This document shows, piece by piece, positions 24,504 through 26,488 of a DNA stretch of 26,488 bases. The translations under genes were made by a program, and so were the position numbers. The DNA lies in the NCBI GenBank assembly GCA_002293125.1, contig DBCR01000019.1, forward strand, positions 34,597 through 61,084, given 5' to 3'. The notes under the pieces were generated by a model. It ran no database searches. It worked only from the letters and a program-made list of their open reading frames with translations, and was not told where the DNA came from. Positions within the stretch are counted from its first letter, which is position 1; every line of letters starts with the position of its first letter. The stretch is from Opitutia bacterium UBA953 (GTDB taxonomy: Bacteria > Verrucomicrobiota > Verrucomicrobiia > Opitutales > UBA953).

Positions 24504-25733
24504 ATGCCTGAACGACGCCACATCGCCGTCCTCGGCGGAGGAGCCGCCGGCTTCTTCGCGGCGATCACGTGCGCGGAGGCCCTCGGCAAAGCGGGCTCAG
24601 TCACCCTTTTCGAAGCGACCCCTCACCTGCTCGCCAAGGTCCGCATCTCGGGCGGCGGCCGCTGCAACGTCACCCATGCCTGCTTCGAACCAGCCGAACT
24701 GGTGAAAAAATACCCGCGCGGCGGCCGTGAGCTTCTCGGGGCCTTCCACCGCTTCCAGCCGCGCGATACGATCGAGTGGTTCGGCAGCCGAGGCGTCGCC
24801 ACGAAGACCGAGGAAGACGGACGCATGTTCCCCGTCACCGACGACTCTGCGACGATCGTCGATTGCCTGATGTCGGCCGCCGCCCGCGCGGGCGTGAGCA
24901 TCCGCCTCTCCACCGCCGTCCGTTCCGCCGTCAAACAAGGCGAGACCTTCCAACTGACGCTCGGCACGGGGTCGATCGAGGAATTCGACCGCGTCATCAT
25001 AGCCACCGGCGGCAATAAGTCCTCCGGCGGGCTGGCTATCGCGGAATCCTTCGGCCACTCGATCGTCCCGCCGGTCCCGTCGCTCTTCACCTTCCATATC
25101 ACCGATACCCGACTGTCCGACCTCTCTGGCATCTCGGTCGAGAGCGCGGCGGTGACGGCCCCCGGCACGAAACTGAAGACCGATGGCCCCGTGCTCATCA
25201 CCCATGCTGGACTCAGCGGACCGGGTATCCTCAAACTCTCCGCCTGGGGCGCCCGTGAATTCGCCGAGCAGAACTACGCTTTCCCGATTTCCCTCAACTG
25301 GGTCCCGCCCCACACCCGCGACAGCTTGATCAAAGCCCTCTCCGTCGTCCGGGAACAGAACGCCCGCAAGCAAGTGACTACCTTTAGCCCGGTAGCCATG
25401 CCCCAGCGCCTCTGGGAGCGCTTCGTCATCGCCGCCGGTATCCCGACCACCACGCCCTGGGCCCACGTCAGCAACCCCTCGCTCCAAGCCCTCGCCACCC
25501 AGCTCACAGGCGCGGAGTTCAAGGTCGACGGCAAGAGCATGTTCAAGGACGAGTTCGTGACCTGCGGCGGCGTGAAGCTTTCCGAGGTCGACTTCAAGAC
25601 GATGGAAAGCCGTAAATGCGCAGGGCTGCATTTCGCCGGCGAAGTCCTCGATATCGACGGAGTCACCGGCGGCTTCAATTTCCAGAACGCCTGGACCACG
25701 GGATATCTCGCTGGTACCGCGTGCGCGGGCTGA
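24504..25733 (+). CDS. FAD-dependent oxidoreductase of the HI0933/BaiN family
   Basis: This 409-aa cytoplasmic flavoprotein has no signal peptide. The FAD-binding motif GGGAAG is at 11-16, and the family signature SGGGRCNVTHA is at 49-59. ATGGNKSSG, the HAGLSGPGIL block and the C-terminal AGEVLDIDGVTGGFNFQNAW complete the pattern. The HI0933/BaiN family is widespread; its biochemical role is poorly known. It has been linked to steroid/bile acid reduction in gut clostridia, but most members have no assigned substrate. It is the last gene of the plus-strand run, 24 nt behind the esterase. As the only clearly cytoplasmic product of the run, it may be an unrelated passenger. A hairpin lies in the gap before it. 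Confidence 0.93.
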   Translation: MPERRHIAVLGGGAAGFFAAITCAEALGKAGSVTLFEATPHLLAKVRISGGGRCNVTHACFEPAELVKKYPRGGRELLGAFHRFQPRDTIEWFGSRGVATKTEEDGRMFPVTDDSATIVDCLMSAAARAGVSIRLSTAVRSAVKQGETFQLTLGTGSIEEFDRVIIATGGNKSSGGLAIAESFGHSIVPPVPSLFTFHITDTRLSDLSGISVESAAVTAPGTKLKTDGPVLITHAGLSGPGILKLSAWGAREFAEQNYAFPISLNWVPPHTRDSLIKALSVVREQNARKQVTTFSPVAMPQRLWERFVIAAGIPTTTPWAHVSNPSLQALATQLTGAEFKVDGKSMFKDEFVTCGGVKLSEVDFKTMESRKCAGLHFAGEVLDIDGVTGGFNFQNAWTTGYLAGTACAG

Positions 25734-25747
25734 CAACGATAGCAGCA

Positions 25748-25836
25748 GCTCAAAGGGAAACCGGAGACCGGGATTAATGCTGCGGACATATGACCCCAGC
25801 CAACTATCCGGTTTCCCTATGGTGCCCCCGTTGAGC
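25748..25836. repeat. Imperfect inverted repeat downstream of the flavoprotein gene
   Basis: GCTCAA-AGGGAAACCGGA (25748-25765) is matched by TCCGGTTTCCCT (25807-25818) and, after a 12-nt insertion, TTGAGC (25831-25836). The spacer between the inner arms is 41 nt. The right arm coincides with a dispersed repeat (25793-25837). No T-run follows, so it is not a typical terminator. Confidence 0.55.
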
Positions 25837-25837
25837 C
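25793..25837. repeat. Dispersed repeat, copy 1
   Basis: This 45-bp segment (central words CCCCAGCCAA, ATCCGGTT, CCTATG, TGCCCCC, TTGAG) aligns without gaps to 26411-26455, with 36 of 45 positions identical. Neither copy overlaps a gene. Several differences are CT/TC exchanges. Confidence 0.6.
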
Positions 25838-25874
25838 CTGCCTCTCCCGATACTCGATACTCTCGCATTCCACT

Positions 25875-25966
25875 TTTGCACCACGTCTTCATGTCCTCCG
25901 GCCCTCCGGTCATCGTGTCCTCGCAGCCATCCCCTTGTCCCCATGTCCCCTTGCCCACGTGTCCCC
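25875..25966. repeat. 8-bp-period degenerate tandem array (locus C)
   Basis: The array reads TTTGCACC, ACGTCTTC, ATGTCCTC, CGGCCCTC, CGGTCATC, GTGTCCTC (25875-25922). A 12-nt unit ending CCATCCCC (to 25934) follows, then TTGTCCCC, ATGTCCCC, TTGCCCAC and GTGTCCCC (25935-25966). The consensus is close to NTGTCCYC. The first unit is the same word as in locus B, and the last four resemble locus A. The minus strand carries five G-runs within 25931-25966. Confidence 0.7.
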
Positions 25967-25968
25967 TC

Positions 25969-25985
25969 GTGCGGCTTCGCCGCAC
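25969..25985 (-). other. Perfect hairpin next to the stop codon of the small secreted ORF
   Basis: GTGCGGC (25969-25975) and GCCGCAC (25979-25985) form a 7-bp perfect stem with a TTC loop, two bases from the stop at 25988-25990. On the minus strand the tip reads GCGAAGC, a heptamer known to form an exceptionally stable DNA mini-hairpin. There is no T-run. Confidence 0.6.
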
Positions 25986-25987
25986 GG

Positions 25988-26242
25988 TCATTCCGAATTC
26001 AGATGCAGCTTCGACGAATACCCATGTTCACCGAGCGAACGGCTCGACACGAGCAGCTTGACCTTAGGCGGGCGACCTTCGCCGAGCGCCTCGATGACTT
26101 TCGCGCCGAGCTTGATTTCTTTCAGCTCGAGGCGCTCCTGACTCACCGGCTTGTCACCGGTTCGGGCTGGCGCGACTTCGATCAGCGCCAACACCGTGAT
26201 CAACACTATCTTCAACACCGGCACAAGTGATGAGTAGTTCAT
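25988..26242 (-). CDS. Small exported or membrane-anchored hypothetical protein
   Basis: The protein has 84 aa from ATG 26242; 13 earlier in-frame codons are less plausible. Residues 8-25 (PVLKIVLITVLALIEVAP) are hydrophobic and could be a signal peptide or one membrane anchor. The remaining roughly 60 residues are charged (QERLELKEIKLGAKVIEAL). I do not recognise a family. Coding status is supported by the signal-like start and by a hairpin at the stop codon like those of two other minus-strand genes. It is surrounded by repeats and has no co-directional neighbour. It could also be a chance ORF. Confidence 0.5.
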   Translation of the reverse strand: MNYSSLVPVLKIVLITVLALIEVAPARTGDKPVSQERLELKEIKLGAKVIEALGEGRPPKVKLLVSSRSLGEHGYSSKLHLNSE

Positions 26243-26488
26243 GGCGGGTAATGTATCTCTAAGACAACCCCTCGCACCCATTTGTTCGCGACTAGGCTAA
26301 ACAGCCTATGCATATGGTCCACTAATCCTAAGAGACCGGGTCATAAGAATGATAAACAAGGAGGGCTGCATCGAGGAGTGAATAGATGAATCCTGACCCA
26401 TCATCGGTTGTCCCCAGCCAATCATCCGGTTCTCCTATGCTGCCCCCTTTGAGTGCTGTAGCCACCCGCCACCCGAATCGAATCATGC
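26243..26488. other. Gene-free right end
   Basis: No convincing coding region is visible on either strand here. The stretch should hold the promoter of the small minus-strand ORF. It also holds a short inverted repeat AGGCT/AGCCT (about 26294-26307), the words GAGACCGGG (26332-26340, also at 25764-25772), and the second copy of the dispersed repeat. Confidence 0.5.
26411..26455. repeat. Dispersed repeat, copy 2
   Basis: This segment aligns gap-free to 25793-25837 with 36 of 45 identical positions. It is preceded by TTG, so that a TTGTCCCC octamer like those of locus C leads into it. It lies close to the window edge, so further copies may follow. Confidence 0.6.

Noticed and set aside
24597..25991. 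A 464-codon minus-strand open frame opposite the flavoprotein gene.
   Set aside because: It covers an unmistakable HI0933/BaiN gene and runs into the octamer array, giving a repetitive N-terminus without any family resemblance.

Overview
The window (about 26.5 kb, GC-rich) looks like chromosome from a PVC-superphylum bacterium, most likely a verrucomicrobial Opitutae-type lineage. This is inferred from family content, not from a marker gene. The indicators are a DUF1501 + DUF1549/DUF1553 pair, a large exported cytochrome c dehydrogenase, DUF1080, several ceramidase-like proteins, many Sec-exported enzymes, and an almost complete lack of Shine-Dalgarno sequences before start codons.

Layout: (1) 1-1444: the tail of an upstream gene with its terminator, a flavin reductase-like protein (-), and a MenH-like hydrolase (+). 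(2) 1490-4935 (-): a translationally coupled DUF1549/DUF1553 and DUF1501 pair. (3) 5066-8667 (+): a two-gene unit of an Hsp70-like ATPase whose C-terminal lid is replaced by TPR-like repeats, overlapping by GTGA a minimal 406-aa superfamily I helicase. No DnaJ, GrpE or other repair gene is nearby. I consider this the best candidate for an undescribed system. (4) 8671-9084 (-): a four-TM protein. (5) 9359-15726 (-) and 15847-25733 (+): two divergent runs of mostly exported enzymes around a 120-bp control region. The minus run is lipoprotein beta-propeller, sialidase-like/FG-GAP fusion, Gfo/Idh/MocA oxidoreductase, acetyl-xylan-esterase-like. The plus run is cytochrome c dehydrogenase, DUF1080, LamG-like, ceramidase-like with a C-terminal STN domain, a second ceramidase-like, esterase, and a BaiN/HI0933-type flavoprotein. 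Together they resemble a periplasmic/cell-surface glycoconjugate degradation locus in which sugars may be oxidised (Gfo/Idh/MocA, cytochrome c dehydrogenase), cleaved as 3-keto sugars (DUF1080), and stripped of acyl and amide groups (esterases, ceramidase-like hydrolases). The substrate is unknown. (6) 25734-26488: repeat-rich DNA with one small secreted-protein ORF (-).

The intergenic DNA has its own structure. At three places (58-117, 9181-9358, 25875-25985) there are degenerate tandem repeats with an 8-bp period, of types such as NTGTCCCC, TTTGCACN and CTGGCCAN. Each lies at the 3' end of a minus-strand gene that has a perfect hairpin at its stop codon. A further pair of dispersed repeats (25793-25837 and 26411-26455) lies near the right end. 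No tRNA, rRNA, CRISPR array or transposase was seen.
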